Assembly: GCA_039707465.1 (NCBI GenBank)
Contig: CM077643.1
Location: forward strand, 331,906,419 to 331,970,418
Length of the DNA stretch: 64,000 bases
DNA from: Rhabdophis nuchalis
Taxonomy: Eukaryota; Chordata; Lepidosauria; Squamata; Natricidae
Reading direction: 5' to 3'
Below are positions 10,736 through 21,108 of this stretch, one piece after another; positions within the stretch are counted from its first letter, which is position 1, and each line of letters opens with the position of its first letter. The translations under genes were made by a program, and so were the position numbers. The notes under the pieces are model-generated. The model saw only the letters and a program-made list of their open reading frames with translations. It was not told where the DNA came from and did no database searches.

Positions 10736-11160
10736 TTATTAACTAAATTAATATGATGATACTTCCCTTGTCTTTTTAAATTTCTTTTTGTTCCACTGAG
10801 CTGAACAATTTGGTGAACAAATTCTGATGAGCTCTGGGAAGCAGAGTCATTCTTTTAGAGACTACACAAAACCTTGGGAAATCAGGTTGTACAAATCAGC
10901 TGAAAAGCAGGATTGAACATTGGCTCTTTGCATGTCACTGCCAATATCCCCAAATAAGTCTCCTGTCTTAAGTTCTGTAGGCTACATTACTCTTTTCCCC
11001 CCTGCTCTGCCTCCCAGATGTACAGCATTTCTCTACTTAGAGATAGTTCAGATGTAATTCATTCAATGAGGTATGAAATGGCTTAAAAGGCCTTGTACAC
11101 AAGCACTGTTATTTGTATATCCTTCCAATAATCCCTAATTGGGATGGATCTCTTTAAGTA
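10736..11160. other. Unannotated stretch
   Basis: Nothing recognised between the ancient L2 fragment and the hairpin region. Confidence 0.4.
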
Positions 11161-11214
11161 TTAGCTTAAAATAGAAGTATTAGCTTAGAATAGAAGAATT
11201 GTTCTTCTATTCTA
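11161..11214. repeat. Short tandem duplication ending in a perfect hairpin
   Basis: A TTAGCTTAAAATAGAAGTA-like unit occurs twice in tandem. The second unit runs into TAGAATAGAAGAA (11186-11198), an exact inverted copy of TTCTTCTATTCTA (11202-11214) around a TTG loop. The pattern suggests template switching during replication. Confidence 0.7.
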
Positions 11215-11378
11215 AAATGACTGACCATAGCTGAGAACACTTGGTTGGATCCCATTAGTAATTCCAATTCCAATTTATAATTCCAAATATTAATTCTCCC
11301 CTCCTCAAAACCTGCTCTGGAATTTTGGAGTCTAGCCAAAATAACTTTTGGCATAGTGATAATAAAAGAGGTTGCAAT

Positions 11379-12797
11379 GATTTGATTTGATTTTGATTTG
11401 ATTTGATTTTTATACCGCACCTATCTCCCTGGAGGGACTCAGGGCAGTGCAAAGGAAGTTAAAATGAAAAATACAGACATATAGATAGATACAAACATAT
11501 AAATAAATATGACTACAAGCAATAAAAACTGATTAAATTTGAAGTGACCTGTGCTAAAAATACACTAAGAAGTTACCAAAAAATTAAAATCAATTAAAAA
11601 CAATTTAAAACTCAGTCTGTAGGGATGGTCTCGGGGGCTAGGCTAGGCCGGCTAGGTGAAAGAAATAGGTCTTGAGGCGTTAGCCTAAGAGACGGAAGTC
11701 CGTGGTGGTCCGAAGTTCGGGGGATAGGTTGTTCCAGAGGGCTGGGCCCGCCACAGAGAAGGCCCTTCCCCTGGGGGTCGCCAACTCGCACTGCCCGGCC
11801 GATGGCACCCGGAGAAGGCCAACCCTGTGGGAGCGAATCGGCCGAAGGGATGTATGAGGTAGGAGACGGTCTTGCAAATAACTAGGCCCCATGCCATGGA
11901 GTGTTTTAAAGATGGTTATCAACACCTTGAAGCACACCCGAAAAACTACAGGTAGCCAGTGCAACTCGCGCAGGAGAGGTGTTACATGGGAATGCCGTGA
12001 GGCACCTAGAATCCCCTGCACTAGCTGCAGTCTTCGGGTGCACCTCAAGGGGAGCCCCATGTAGAGAGCATTGCAGTAGTCTAGGCAGGACGTAACAAGT
12101 GCTTGAGTGACTGTGCGGAGGGCATGCCGGTCAAGAAAGGGGCGCAACTGGCGTACCAGGCGGACCTGGTAAAAAGCCCCTCTGGCCACGGCCATCACAT
12201 GGTCATCCATGGACAGGCGAGAGTCCAGGAAGATGCCTAGGTTGCGGGCCCTTTCCATGGGGGCTAACAGCTCACCCCCGATGGCCAGTGATGGCATCAA
12301 CTGGCTGTACCGGGACGTCGGAAACCACAGCCACTCGGTCTTGGATGGGTTGAGTCGAAGTTTGTTACTCCCCATCCAGACCCGTACGGCCTCCAGGCAC
12401 CAGGACATCACTTCAACTGCATCGTTGGGGTGGTTTGGGGTAGATATGTACAGCTGCGTGTCGTCAGCGTACTGATGGAACTCTACCCCAAAACCACGGA
12501 TGATCTCACCCAGCGGCTTCATATAGGTGTTGAACAGGAGCGGCGAGAGGACCGACCCCTGAGGTACCCCACACATGAAGGGCCTCGAGGTCGACCTCTG
12601 CCCCCCTGCCAACACGAATTGCGACCGACCGGAGAGGTAGGAGAACCACCGTAAAACGGTGCCTCTCACCCCCAACCCCTCCAGTCGGTGCAATAGGATA
12701 CCATGGTCAATGGTATCAAAAGCCGCTGAGAGGTCTAAGAGGACCAGGATAGAGGAACAGCCTCTATCCTGGGCCCTCCAGAGATCATCCACCACCA
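11379..12797 (-). mobile_element. 5'-truncated L2 LINE
   Basis: On the minus strand the copy runs from mid reverse transcriptase (12797) to the 3' hairpin (GACTCAGGGCAGTGC region) and an AAATC-repeat tail, seen on the plus strand as GATTTGATTTGATTT at 11379-11411. The break with unique sequence lies just before the VDDLWRAQDRG block. This is the usual product of incomplete target-primed reverse transcription. Confidence 0.9.
11680..12797 (-). pseudogene. L2 reverse transcriptase C-half, truncated
   Basis: The open frame continues upstream into unrelated flank to 12861 (MCYAFHIFSGTRE... is not L2); only the part from VDDLWRAQDRG onward is element-derived. It holds motif A LLDLSAAFDTIDHG, GVPQGSVLSPLLFNTYM, an intact YADD box, and the C-terminal blocks (LDYCNALYMGLPLR, LHWLPV, ALWNNLSPELR). 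One Ser of FSSYLSG is missing (FSYLSG), and the QNAAARA block is shortened to QGI. It cannot be autonomous without the endonuclease. Confidence 0.88.
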
Positions 12798-14384
12798 ATG
12801 AGGAAAATAGGGAAAATGTTGCTTCACGAGTGCCACTGAAAATATGAAACGCATAGCACATTAGCTTAACAGAACCTATGAAAAACCAAAAATAACTTCA
12901 AAACCCTAAGATCATAGAAACACCACACTATGAGCAGGGGTCTTTAGGAGGCCTAGAATATATCCCCAGGTTCTATGTGGAATGGTAAGATTCTTTGTTA
13001 AAGAGAAATGTTCAAAAACCTTGAAATCTAGATTTTGCTAACCAACTTTAACACTTTTACATTAATTATTTACTTTGATGAATGAATACAATTGTAATAT
13101 TGACTAAATGGTAAATTCCACCAGTTTTGGGTTAGCAGCTGACAGTGCTGAATCCTCCTGCCAAACATTACTTGTTGCTACATGTTGAGAGTCAGAGGAT
13201 AGTAGGTATTGACTGTTTTTTTGTGTCACGTGATTTTATCACATGATTTTAAATATTGATTACTGTAGCTTCAGATATTAAAAATAAACTAACTAATTTT
13301 GATATTGATTGCTGTTACATACTAATTGTTTCCTACGTTGCACATTGTTGCAAAATCATTGGATGACAATTTGTACTTAATTATAAATACATAAAATATG
13401 TGATGAATTCTGGAAAGGGCAAATAAATTATGGGGAATATTTACCATCCAAACTTAGAGAATCTTTGGAACCAATTTATTATAGTTTTAACTGCAAAACT
13501 CATCCAAAGTATATTAATTTTCAAATGTAATTAACAGAAGTTTTCCCATTCATTTTCTATGTTTAAAGTAGACATTTTTGAAATTTAGAATTCTGGATTA
13601 GTGGTTTTAAGACACAAAGACTTGTGATTTTCCAACCTAAAAGAATTAGGTATCAGTGTACCATGACTGTTATCCATTTATTTCTTGCTTCAAGGTCCTT
13701 CTTTAATTGACTTATGCCCAAACCTATCAAGCAATTTTTAACAGACAATTTTTCTTTATAGACATTTCATGCAGAATGGAAGTAACACAAGACAGAAAAT
13801 TCCTTCCTCAGAATAACGTATTAAGCTTCCAGAGACATTTTGATGAAATGTACATATACACAAACAACGCATACATATAACTACACTAAGCAAGAAGGAA
13901 TAAGTGAAAATGAGTAAGAAATAGTAAATGAAAGAAACGAAAGGCTTCAGAGAAAAAAGAGAAAAAAAGAAAGAAAAGGAGATATAAAACTAAATATAGC
14001 TTATACCAGCACCCCGCACAATACCTATCTTTGATGGAAGTCTGAATATTTTCTGAATGCACTGTCTTTGTTTTGTAATTCCATTCCATTCCATTCTCCC
14101 CCCTCCCCTATTCAACCAAAGCATCTCAATATACTTCTTTTGTATTAGTCACTCACCTTTGTGTTCAGTCCACATTCATTCAGTACCCATTCCTCTATCT
14201 CCTTGTGGTACTTTTTAAGTAACCATCCCCACTGAATCCAACTTAGCCTTTGCTTCTCCTGACATGCCTGTGTCTCATTCCTTTATAACAAAATGGATAG
14301 TACCTTATTTAGCTATTATTGCTTCTTTTAGCAAACATCCACTCCTCAAAATAGACAACAAACTGTCCTGTAACTTCCTACCAG
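12798..14384. other. Unannotated AT-rich stretch
   Basis: No gene or repeat was confidently assigned. An A-rich AGAAAAAAAG segment near 13950 is simple sequence. Confidence 0.4.
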
Positions 14385-14672
14385 CAGAGGTGGTATTCAG
14401 CCAATTCTGACAGGTTCTGGACAACTGGTAGTGGAAATTTTGAGTAATCCAGAGAACCGGCAAATAGGCTGGCCGCGCCCCTGCTGCCTCCCAGCCTCCT
14501 AGCTGATCTTCTTTTGTTGCCCTGAACAGGGTAACTGAGCTGGAAAGCAGGTTAGTAGGGTAGGGAGGGAATGGGGATTTTTCAGTATCCTTTCCCTGCC
14601 ACATTCACAAAGCCACACTCACAAAGCCACACCGACAGAACCGGCAGTAAAAAATGTTGAATCCCACCACTG
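14385..14672. mobile_element. hAT-type MITE, GTGGTGGG-end group
   Basis: The ends are CAGAGGTGGTATTC and GAATCCCACCACTG. The flanks CCTACCAG (14377-14384) and CCTGCCAG (14673-14680) are an 8-bp duplication with one transition. Internal phrases (AGAGAACCGGCAAATAGG, CACAAAGCCACACC) are shared with the element at 34439. It is non-coding. Confidence 0.8.
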
Positions 14673-14989
14673 CCTGCCAGCATATGCTTTATTTTAATAT
14701 TCATCTCATCATTTCCTTATCATTAATATACTTTCCACTATATGCACAAATTGATCTTACTCAAATTTTCACCATTTTATGTAACTTGCAATTGTCCTTT
14801 CCCTGTCAAACACAATTATCTTGTTCTTCAGTACATTAACATTCAAATCCATATTCCTTGTGGCATCAAATAAGCCAACATTTAATGCAAATCATTTGAG
14901 TTATCAGTTAAGAACAGAGTACTGTTCTTACAGAATGCAAAATTACATTCCTATTCATGTCCCCAACCCTTCTTTATCATAAGGGAATC

Positions 14990-15130
14990 TTATACAATAC
15001 AATACAATACAATACAATAGCAACGTTGGAAGGGACCTTGGAGGTCTATAGTCCAACCCCCTGCCTAGGCAGGAGCCCTATATCATTATCTATAGATACA
15101 CCAAGTAATCTAAAAGATACTATATATTCT
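14990..15130 (-). mobile_element. CR1 LINE 3' end with AATAC-repeat tail
   Basis: GTTGGAAGGGACCTTGGAGG, then AGTCCAACCCCCTGCC, is the reverse complement of the CR1 terminus. An AATAC repeat (14994-15019) is the microsatellite-like tail. Only the last ~110 bases of the element are present. Confidence 0.85.
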
Positions 15131-15529
15131 TGTCTATACCCTGCTCAGTTTTGAACCATTTGCTAAACATTACATTTATTTTCTTATGTTTTATTTCCAT
15201 TATAAAATTCTTGTTTTAAAGGACCAACCTTCTATTCCATAATTGCACAAAACCTGCATAATTATTTTTTGACAGAAAAAAGGTGGACCATGGATTTATA
15301 CAAAGGCTGAATTAAATAGTTTTAGGAAAATGAATTAAGGAAGCTGGCAGGTGAGAATCAGAAGTGGCTCAGAATCCACATGTGTAAAGGTTAGTTATAG
15401 TACAAGACTGAATCAATTAAGGTTGAAATTTGGGAAACTGGGCAGTAAAAACCAAAGTGGGTTTGAGTCAATTCTGAGGCTTTCTGATTGCACTGAATGA
15501 GTGGTTTTTAGAATTCTGGGTATTGCAGT

Positions 15530-15813
15530 GCCCCTTGGTCACATGATCATGACAAGATGCTTGGCAACTGGTCCAGATTTCTGACCATTGTAACATTGTG
15601 CAGCCATATGATCATTAGTTGTCACCTTTCCCGACAGTAGGAAGTTGGAAGTCACAATCATGTGAGCTCCTCGCTTAATAATAGTTATTGGGCACTGTTG
15701 GGACTGCCTGCATTAAGCGGCACAGCAACACAGCATTGTGCTTTACAACTGCATCACATAGCAACAGAAATTCCAGTCCTGATTACTGTTGTTTCATGAG
15801 GACTACCTGTATT
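15530..15813. mobile_element. Degraded TA-flanked MITE, relative of 29212
   Basis: Scattered phrases (GGTCACATGATCATGACAAG, CTTGGCAACTGG, GAGGACTACCTGTA at the right end) match the element at 29212-29616. The left terminus is not recognisable. Confidence 0.5.
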
Positions 15814-15974
15814 CAGGTTCCTTGTGCAACCAAGGCTAACGTATTAGACTTACAGGGCACAGCAATTATGTGATTTATAACACAGAGACATTTTGTGTCA
15901 CCCTGATATCTTTTTTGGCATTTCCACTAGTTGGAAAATTCATCTTGGCATGATATCCAAAGAAGTTTCTTTAT

Positions 15975-16200
15975 GGCACAGGAATAATGGATGGAAACTT
16001 ACCAAGGAGAGATTCAACCTAGAAATAAGGAGAAATTTTCTGACAGTGAGAAATATCAAGCAACGGAACAGCTTGCCTTCAGACGTTGTGGGAACTTCAT
16101 CACTGGGGGCTTTCAAGAAGAGTTTGGACTGCCATTTGTCAGAACAGTGTATGGTCTCCTGCTTGGGCGGCAGGCGGAATTGGACTAGATGACCTCCAAA
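15975..16200 (+). mobile_element. CR1 LINE 3' region, left part of a split copy
   Basis: The segments GGATGGAAACTTACCAAGGA, AGAAATTTTCTGACAGTGAG, AACAGCTTGCCTTCAGACG and TTGGACTAGATGACCTCCAA are the CR1 3' UTR in order. The sequence stops at CTCCAAA and resumes at 20011 (CAAAGTCCCTTCCAACTCT), so two later insertions split this copy. A 22-bp piece of it (16176-16197) is repeated at 16208-16229. Confidence 0.85.
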
Positions 16201-16225
16201 TGCCCCCGGAATTGGACTAGATGAC

Positions 16226-16572
16226 CTCCTGTCCCATACATCCCTTCGTCCGGTCCGCTCCCACAGAGCGGGCCTTCTCTGGGTGCTGTCGGCTGGGCAA
16301 TGCCGGCTGGTGACACCCAGGGGAAGAGCCTTCTCTGTGGCGGGCCCGGCCCTCTGGAACGACCTACCCCCCGACCTTCGCACTACCTCGGACCTCCGCC
16401 TCTTCCGCCAACGTCTTAAGACGTACTTATTCCAACAAGCCGGCCTAGGATAGCCCCCCGCTTCTGACTTTTAAATATAAATTATAATTTGGTTACGGTT
16501 TTAATAACGGGTTTTAGCACGGGTGAATTAATTTAATATATTTTTAATTGATGTATATTGTATTTATGGTTT
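16226..16572 (+). mobile_element. L2 LINE 3' end, left part of a split copy
   Basis: The sequence encodes the last C-terminal block of L2 (CATACATCCCTTCGTCCGGT, then GCCTTCTCTGTGGCGGGCCC and GGAACGACCTACCCCCCGA). It continues through the 3' UTR to about 16570, where a minus-strand L2 tail begins. Its missing terminus is found at 19925-20010. Confidence 0.85.
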
Positions 16573-16772
16573 TAATTTAATTTAATTTAATTTTAATATT
16601 TCTAAACCGCGCCCTCTCCCCACAGGGACTCGGGGCGGTGCACAGGCACAGTAAAACAATAAATACATATAAACATTTCATTAAAAATAAATTAAATCCA
16701 AACCTGCGCTAAAATTCCCATTAAAACTAAGCAATATTACAAAACCCCAATAAAACCCCAAAGACGGAGAGA

Positions 16773-18764
16773 CTATCCTAGGCCGGCCAGACAGAAGAAA
16801 TGAGTTTTTAATTTGAGACGGAAGGAGCGGAGGTCCGTGGTCGTCCTAATATCGGGGGGAAGGTCGTTCCAGAGGGCCGGGCCCGCCACAGAGAGAGCCC
16901 TTCCCCTGGGCGTCGCCCGCTGACAAAGTCTAGTGGACGGCACCCGGAGAAGTCCCTCTCTGTGGGAGCGAATCGGTCGTGAGGATGTATGAGGCAGGAT
17001 CCGATCCCGCAGATAGCTAGGTCCCGAGCCATGGAGCGCTTTAAAGATGATAATCAACACCTTGAAGCGCACCCGGAAGACGACAGGCAGCCAGTGCAGC
17101 TCGCGCAAGAGCGGTGTTACATGGGTAAACCTAGTGGTTCCCATAATTGCTCGCGCGGCTGCATTCTGGACTAGCTGAAGTCTCTGGGTGCACCTCAAGG
17201 GGAGCCCCATGTAGAGAGAGTTGCAATAGTCCAGTCGGGATGTCACGAGCGCATGAGTGACTGTGCGAAGGGCGTCCCGATCCAATAGGGGGCGCAATTG
17301 GCGAACCAGGCGAACCTGGTAAAACGCCCTCCTGGCCACGGCTGTCACTTGATCTTCCATGGACAGCCGGGCATCCAGGAGGACACCCAAATTGCGCACC
17401 CCATCCACAGGGGCAAGATGTTCGCCCCCTATGGCCAGCGATGGAGTGAGCTGGTTGAATCGGGCAGCCGGAAACCACAGCCACTCGGTCTTGGTCGGGT
17501 TGAGCCTGAGTCCGTTACTTCCCATCCAGACCCGCACGGCTTCCAGGCACTGGCACATCACCGCTACGGCATCGTTGGGGTGGTTTGGGGTAGAAATATA
17601 CAGCTGGGTGTCATCAGCGTATAGATGGTACTCTACCCCAAAACCACGGATGATCTCGCCCAGCGGCTTCATGTATGTGTTAAACAGGAGAGGCGAGAGG
17701 ACCGACCCCTGAGGCACCCCACATGTGAGGGGTCTCGAGGTCGACCTCTGCTCCCCTGCCAACACAAATTGCGATCGGCCAGAGAGGTAGGAGGAGAACC
17801 ACCGTAAAACGGTGCCTCCCACTCCCAACCCCCCCAGCCGATGCAATAGGATACCATGGTCGATGGTATCGAAAGCCGCCGAGAGGTCTAATAGGACCAG
17901 GATGGAGGAACAACCCCCATCTCTGGCCCTCCAGAGATCATCAACCAACGCGACCAATGCCGTCTCAGTGCTATGCCCGGGCCGAAAGCCGGACTGGCGC
18001 GGGTCTAGATAATCAACTTCCTCCAGGTGACGGGGAAACTGTTGTGCCACCACACTCTCAACAACCTTCGCCAAGAAGGGAAGGTTGGAGACTGGACGAT
18101 AGTTGGTTAATAAAGCTGGATCCAAAGAGGGCTTCTTAAGGAGGGGCCTCACCATAGCCTCTTTTAGGGAAGCAGGCAAGGAACCCTCACTTAAGGAAGC
18201 GTTGACAACCTCTTGGAGCCAGCCTCGTGTCACCTCCCAGGATGCCAGTACAAGCCAGGAGGGACACGGGTCCAATAAACATGTGGTGGCTCGCAGTCGC
18301 CCACGTAACCTGTCCATATCCTCGGAAGCAACGGAGTCAAACTCCTCCCAAACAAGATCTGCCTCGTGGCATCCCACTGGGCCATCAATGGGGGCTAACT
18401 CGTTCTGTATCTGAGCGATTTTCTCCTGCAGAAAAATCACAAATTCCTCTGCTCTACCCTGTAGCGGGGCTTCCCGCACCCTCTGTTGAAGGAGGGAGCG
18501 GGTCACCCTAAACAGGGCGGCAGGGCGGTTTTCTGCGGATGCTATGAGAGTGGCACAATGATGACGTTTGGCCACTCTCAGCGCCACAATGTAAGTCCGT
18601 AAATGGGCTCTTACCTGTGTCCGGTCAGATACAAATCGAGTAGACCTCCATCTTCTCTCTAGGCATCTCTTGTGGCGTTTCATCACCCTTAGCTCCTCGG
18701 TAAACCAAGGAGCCAGGGTAGCTCGCCGCCGCAAGAGAGGCCGCAAGGGCGCGACCCGATCCAA
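16773..18764 (-). CDS. L2 reverse transcriptase and C-terminal domain, 663 codons
   Basis: The frame carries APWFTEELRVMKRHKRC, FRPGHSTETALVALVDDLW, motif A LLDLSAAFDTIDHG, GVPQGSVLSPLLFNTYMK, the catalytic YADD box at about residues 382-385, and the C-terminal blocks LGVLLDARLSMEDQV, TSRLDYCNSLYMGLPLR, LQLVQNAAARAIMG, LHWLPVVFRVRFKV and ALWNDLPPDIR. It is in the same frame as the upstream endonuclease ORF (distance divisible by 3) and is separated from it by one TGA. The first residue is a TTG codon, so the natural protein should begin upstream. No other lesion is visible. It is a retrotransposon protein. Confidence 0.92.
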   Translation of the reverse strand: MDRVAPLRPLLRRRATLAPWFTEELRVMKRHKRCLERRWRSTRFVSDRTQVRAHLRTYIVALRVAKRHHCATLIASAENRPAALFRVTRSLLQQRVREAPLQGRAEEFVIFLQEKIAQIQNELAPIDGPVGCHEADLVWEEFDSVASEDMDRLRGRLRATTCLLDPCPSWLVLASWEVTRGWLQEVVNASLSEGSLPASLKEAMVRPLLKKPSLDPALLTNYRPVSNLPFLAKVVESVVAQQFPRHLEEVDYLDPRQSGFRPGHSTETALVALVDDLWRARDGGCSSILVLLDLSAAFDTIDHGILLHRLGGLGVGGTVLRWFSSYLSGRSQFVLAGEQRSTSRPLTCGVPQGSVLSPLLFNTYMKPLGEIIRGFGVEYHLYADDTQLYISTPNHPNDAVAVMCQCLEAVRVWMGSNGLRLNPTKTEWLWFPAARFNQLTPSLAIGGEHLAPVDGVRNLGVLLDARLSMEDQVTAVARRAFYQVRLVRQLRPLLDRDALRTVTHALVTSRLDYCNSLYMGLPLRCTQRLQLVQNAAARAIMGTTRFTHVTPLLRELHWLPVVFRVRFKVLIIIFKALHGSGPSYLRDRILPHTSSRPIRSHREGLLRVPSTRLCQRATPRGRALSVAGPALWNDLPPDIRTTTDLRSFRLKLKTHFFCLAGLG

Positions 18765-18785
18765 GGCTCCCGTGGTCGCAGTATT

Positions 18786-19886
18786 TCATGCGGCCACGAG
18801 GTCCTCCATCGGGGCGCGGGTCAGGGGTACAGGAAGTGGCCCAAGCGCCGCCTGGAACCCATCAGGGTCCATCAGGCGCCTGGGGTGGAACCAGATAGAT
18901 GACTCAGGTTCCGCCTCCCCGCGGTGGGGGGTGGCGGTTGGAAAGTCGAGCCGGAGAAGTGAGTGGTCTGACCATGACAAGGGTGTGATGACTATATCCC
19001 CTGTACCCAGATCACTCTTCCATTGGTCAGAGACAAAGATGAGATCCGGTGTGTGTCCACCCTCGTGGGTGGGGCCTTGAATTAATTGGGTCAGGTCCAT
19101 GGCCGTCATGGAAGCCATGAACTCCCGAGCTACCTCGGATGATTCGCCCACCGATGGCAGATTAAAGTCCCCCATGACTAAAAGTCTGGGGGTCTCAGCT
19201 GCCATCGTAGCGATCACCTCGAGGAGCTCGGGCAGGGCTGCTGCTACATAGCGGGGAGCCAGGTATACAACCAGCAAGCCCAACTGCCTCCCTAGGCCCC
19301 ACTTCACGCAGAGGGACTCACAACCGGTGGTCTGTGGCACAATGGTCTCTCTCGGCTCAAGACCTTCCCTAATAACAACCGCTAACCCACCACCCCTACC
19401 TAGGGCCCGGGGCTGATGAAAAGCGCGGTAACCTGGTGGGCACATTTCAACGAGGGGGAGCCCTCCCTCGTGGCCCAACCAGGTCTCCGCAATTCCTACC
19501 AGGTCCGGCTCCCCCTCTGACACAAGGTCATGGATGAGGGGGGCTTTGTTGACAACGGACCTGGCATTGCAAAACATCAGCCGCAGGCCCTGGCTCTGTA
19601 CTCCCTGACCACCTAGCCTGCAGGGGTTGTGGCACCCGACCGTTTGCAACCAACGGCCACGTGCCCCCAACCGGGAGGATGGAACTTGTCTCCCCTCAGA
19701 CCTGCCTCTCCCCACGACCCTATTGATGGGTATGCCCTCCACCGGGACGACTCTTAGTTCCCCCCTACTAACGGCACCATCCGCCTCCCTCCGTCGCCTG
19801 CTGGCCTGGCCCTCTCTTTCTCCCTCTGTCTCTACCTGTCTATAATACCCACCCCCCTCCCTGGTACCCCCTAAAATAGACAACAA
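18786..19886 (-). pseudogene. L2 APE endonuclease domain ended by a premature stop
   Basis: The 366-residue product opens with a basic, low-complexity region (about residues 1-95), then an APE-type endonuclease: LRLMFCNARSVVNKAPLIHD, EPDLVGIAETWL, LVMGDFNLPSV, HTPDLIFVS and WSDHSLLRLDF, all expected motifs. It ends EDLVAA then TGA, where the 3.4-kb copy has TGG (Trp) in the same context. A single G-to-A change thus separates the nuclease from the reverse transcriptase. Without that stop the frame would run uninterrupted to 16773. Confidence 0.9.
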
Positions 19887-19924
19887 CCTACGATTTAAAA
19901 AAACCCTAAGACCACGTTTCTTCC

Positions 19925-20010
19925 ACCTTTCCGGATTTTATATAATGCCTGTGCGCCACCCTGGGTCCTAACAAGGAGAAGGGCGGGGTATAAATTTAAT
20001 TTAAAAAAAT
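19925..20010 (+). mobile_element. L2 LINE terminus, right part of the split copy
   Basis: TATATAATGCCTGTGCGCCA, then CCTGGGTCCTAACAAGGAGA and GGGCGGGGTATAAATTTAAT, is the plus-strand L2 3' hairpin and tail. It completes the copy that begins at 16226. The left boundary is approximate. Confidence 0.8.
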
Positions 20011-20045
20011 ACAAAGTCCCTTCCAACTCTATTAATCTGTAATGT
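20011..20045 (+). mobile_element. CR1 terminus, right part of the split copy
   Basis: CAAAGTCCCTTCCAACTCTA, then TTAATCTGT, is the CR1 3' end that should follow GACCTCCAAA at 16200. Confidence 0.8.
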
Positions 20046-20202
20046 AAAATGATGAAGGAGATGATCAGAACACCACACAGTAATCAATGTGGCAGCTTCA
20101 TTTAACAAGGAAGAGGAAGATTATGTTGCTTTGTAAAGTAATTTTTAAAGGAAGGCTTCATGTAAAGCATTGTCAAAACAAAGCTTCAAAACTTTGCAAC
20201 TA

Positions 20203-20227
20203 CACACACACACACACACACACACTA
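20203..20227. repeat. (AC)n microsatellite
   Basis: A pure AC run of about 12 units. Confidence 0.95.
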
Positions 20228-20624
20228 ATGAAGAAAAATTATATTGATGGTTTGATGAACTCCCCTTTCTACAAGCACGCCATCTTTCTGAAAGTGACCA
20301 TTTTCTTCCTAAGGCAGCATGAGCTGGGATACAGATATTTGGAGACAGACGGTTTATTGATAGGCTTTCAGATGGTTGCATTTAATACAGTGGTGTCCAA
20401 ACTTTTTTCAAAGAGGGCCAGATTGGATGAAGTGAACATGGTGGAGGGCCGAACATTTTTCCGAACATTCTTTGAACCATTACAATTAAATGCAAATAAA
20501 TTATTTTATGCCAAGTTAATTGCAAATGACATACTTTTCATTTCATAACATTAAGATCAACTGACAGTTGAGTTTTCACAATGTATTGAAAATAAATTTT
20601 AAAAAAACTTACCTACGTCTTTCT

Positions 20625-21080
20625 CTCTTTCTTCCTCTCTCTCTCTCTCCATTTCTCTCTCTCTTTCTCTCTTTCTTTCTCTCTCTCTTTCTTTCTTTCT
20701 TTCTCTTTCTTTCTTTCTTTCTCTCTTTCTCTCTGTCACTCTGTGTGTGTGTGTGTCTGTCTGTCTCTCACTCACTTAATCTGTCTCTATCTATCTGTCT
20801 CTCCCTCCCTCTTTCTGTCTCTCCCTGTCTCTGTGTGTGTCACTCTCTCTGATTCTCTCCCTCCCTCCCTCTCTCTGTATGTCTGTCTCTCCCTCTTTCC
20901 CCGTCTGTCTCCGATTCAATCCCTCCCGGTGTCATTCTCTATCTGTGTCTCTCTCCGTCTCTCTCCCTCCCTCTCTTTCTCTCTGTCTCTGTCTGTCTCT
21001 CTGTCTTTTCCTCCCTCCCCTTCTGTCTCTCTCTGTGTCTGTCAGTCACTCCCTCTCTCCCCTCTCCTCCCCTCTCCCAC
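20625..21080. repeat. Polypyrimidine/(CT)-rich tract
   Basis: The plus strand is almost entirely C and T with short CTTT, CTCC, CTGT and GTGT sub-repeats. It lies within the hAT element. Long predicted Ser/Leu-rich peptides here are translation of simple sequence. Confidence 0.95.
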
Positions 21081-21108
21081 CCCGGGAAGCAGCAGAAGGG
21101 CCGGTATG

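Larger units (their letters stand above)
16570..19918 (-). mobile_element. Near-complete L2 LINE inserted in another L2
   Basis: This ~3.35-kb element is read on the minus strand: leader (19918-19890), endonuclease (19886-18786), reverse transcriptase and C-terminal domain (18764-16773), 3' UTR, a GACTCGGGGCGG hairpin and an AAATT tail (16570-16592). It aligns with the plus-strand copy at 3360 along its whole length. Its tail lies against the 3' UTR of a plus-strand L2, giving a tail-to-tail junction. The target duplication could not be defined with confidence. Confidence 0.9.

Noticed and set aside
11680..12861. A single gene of 393 codons
   Set aside because: The first ~20 residues come from unrelated flank read into a truncated L2 by chance; only the L2-derived part is meaningful.
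16989..19080. Plus-strand ORFs across the 16.6-19.9 kb L2
   Set aside because: They are antisense shadows of the minus-strand endonuclease/RT frame.
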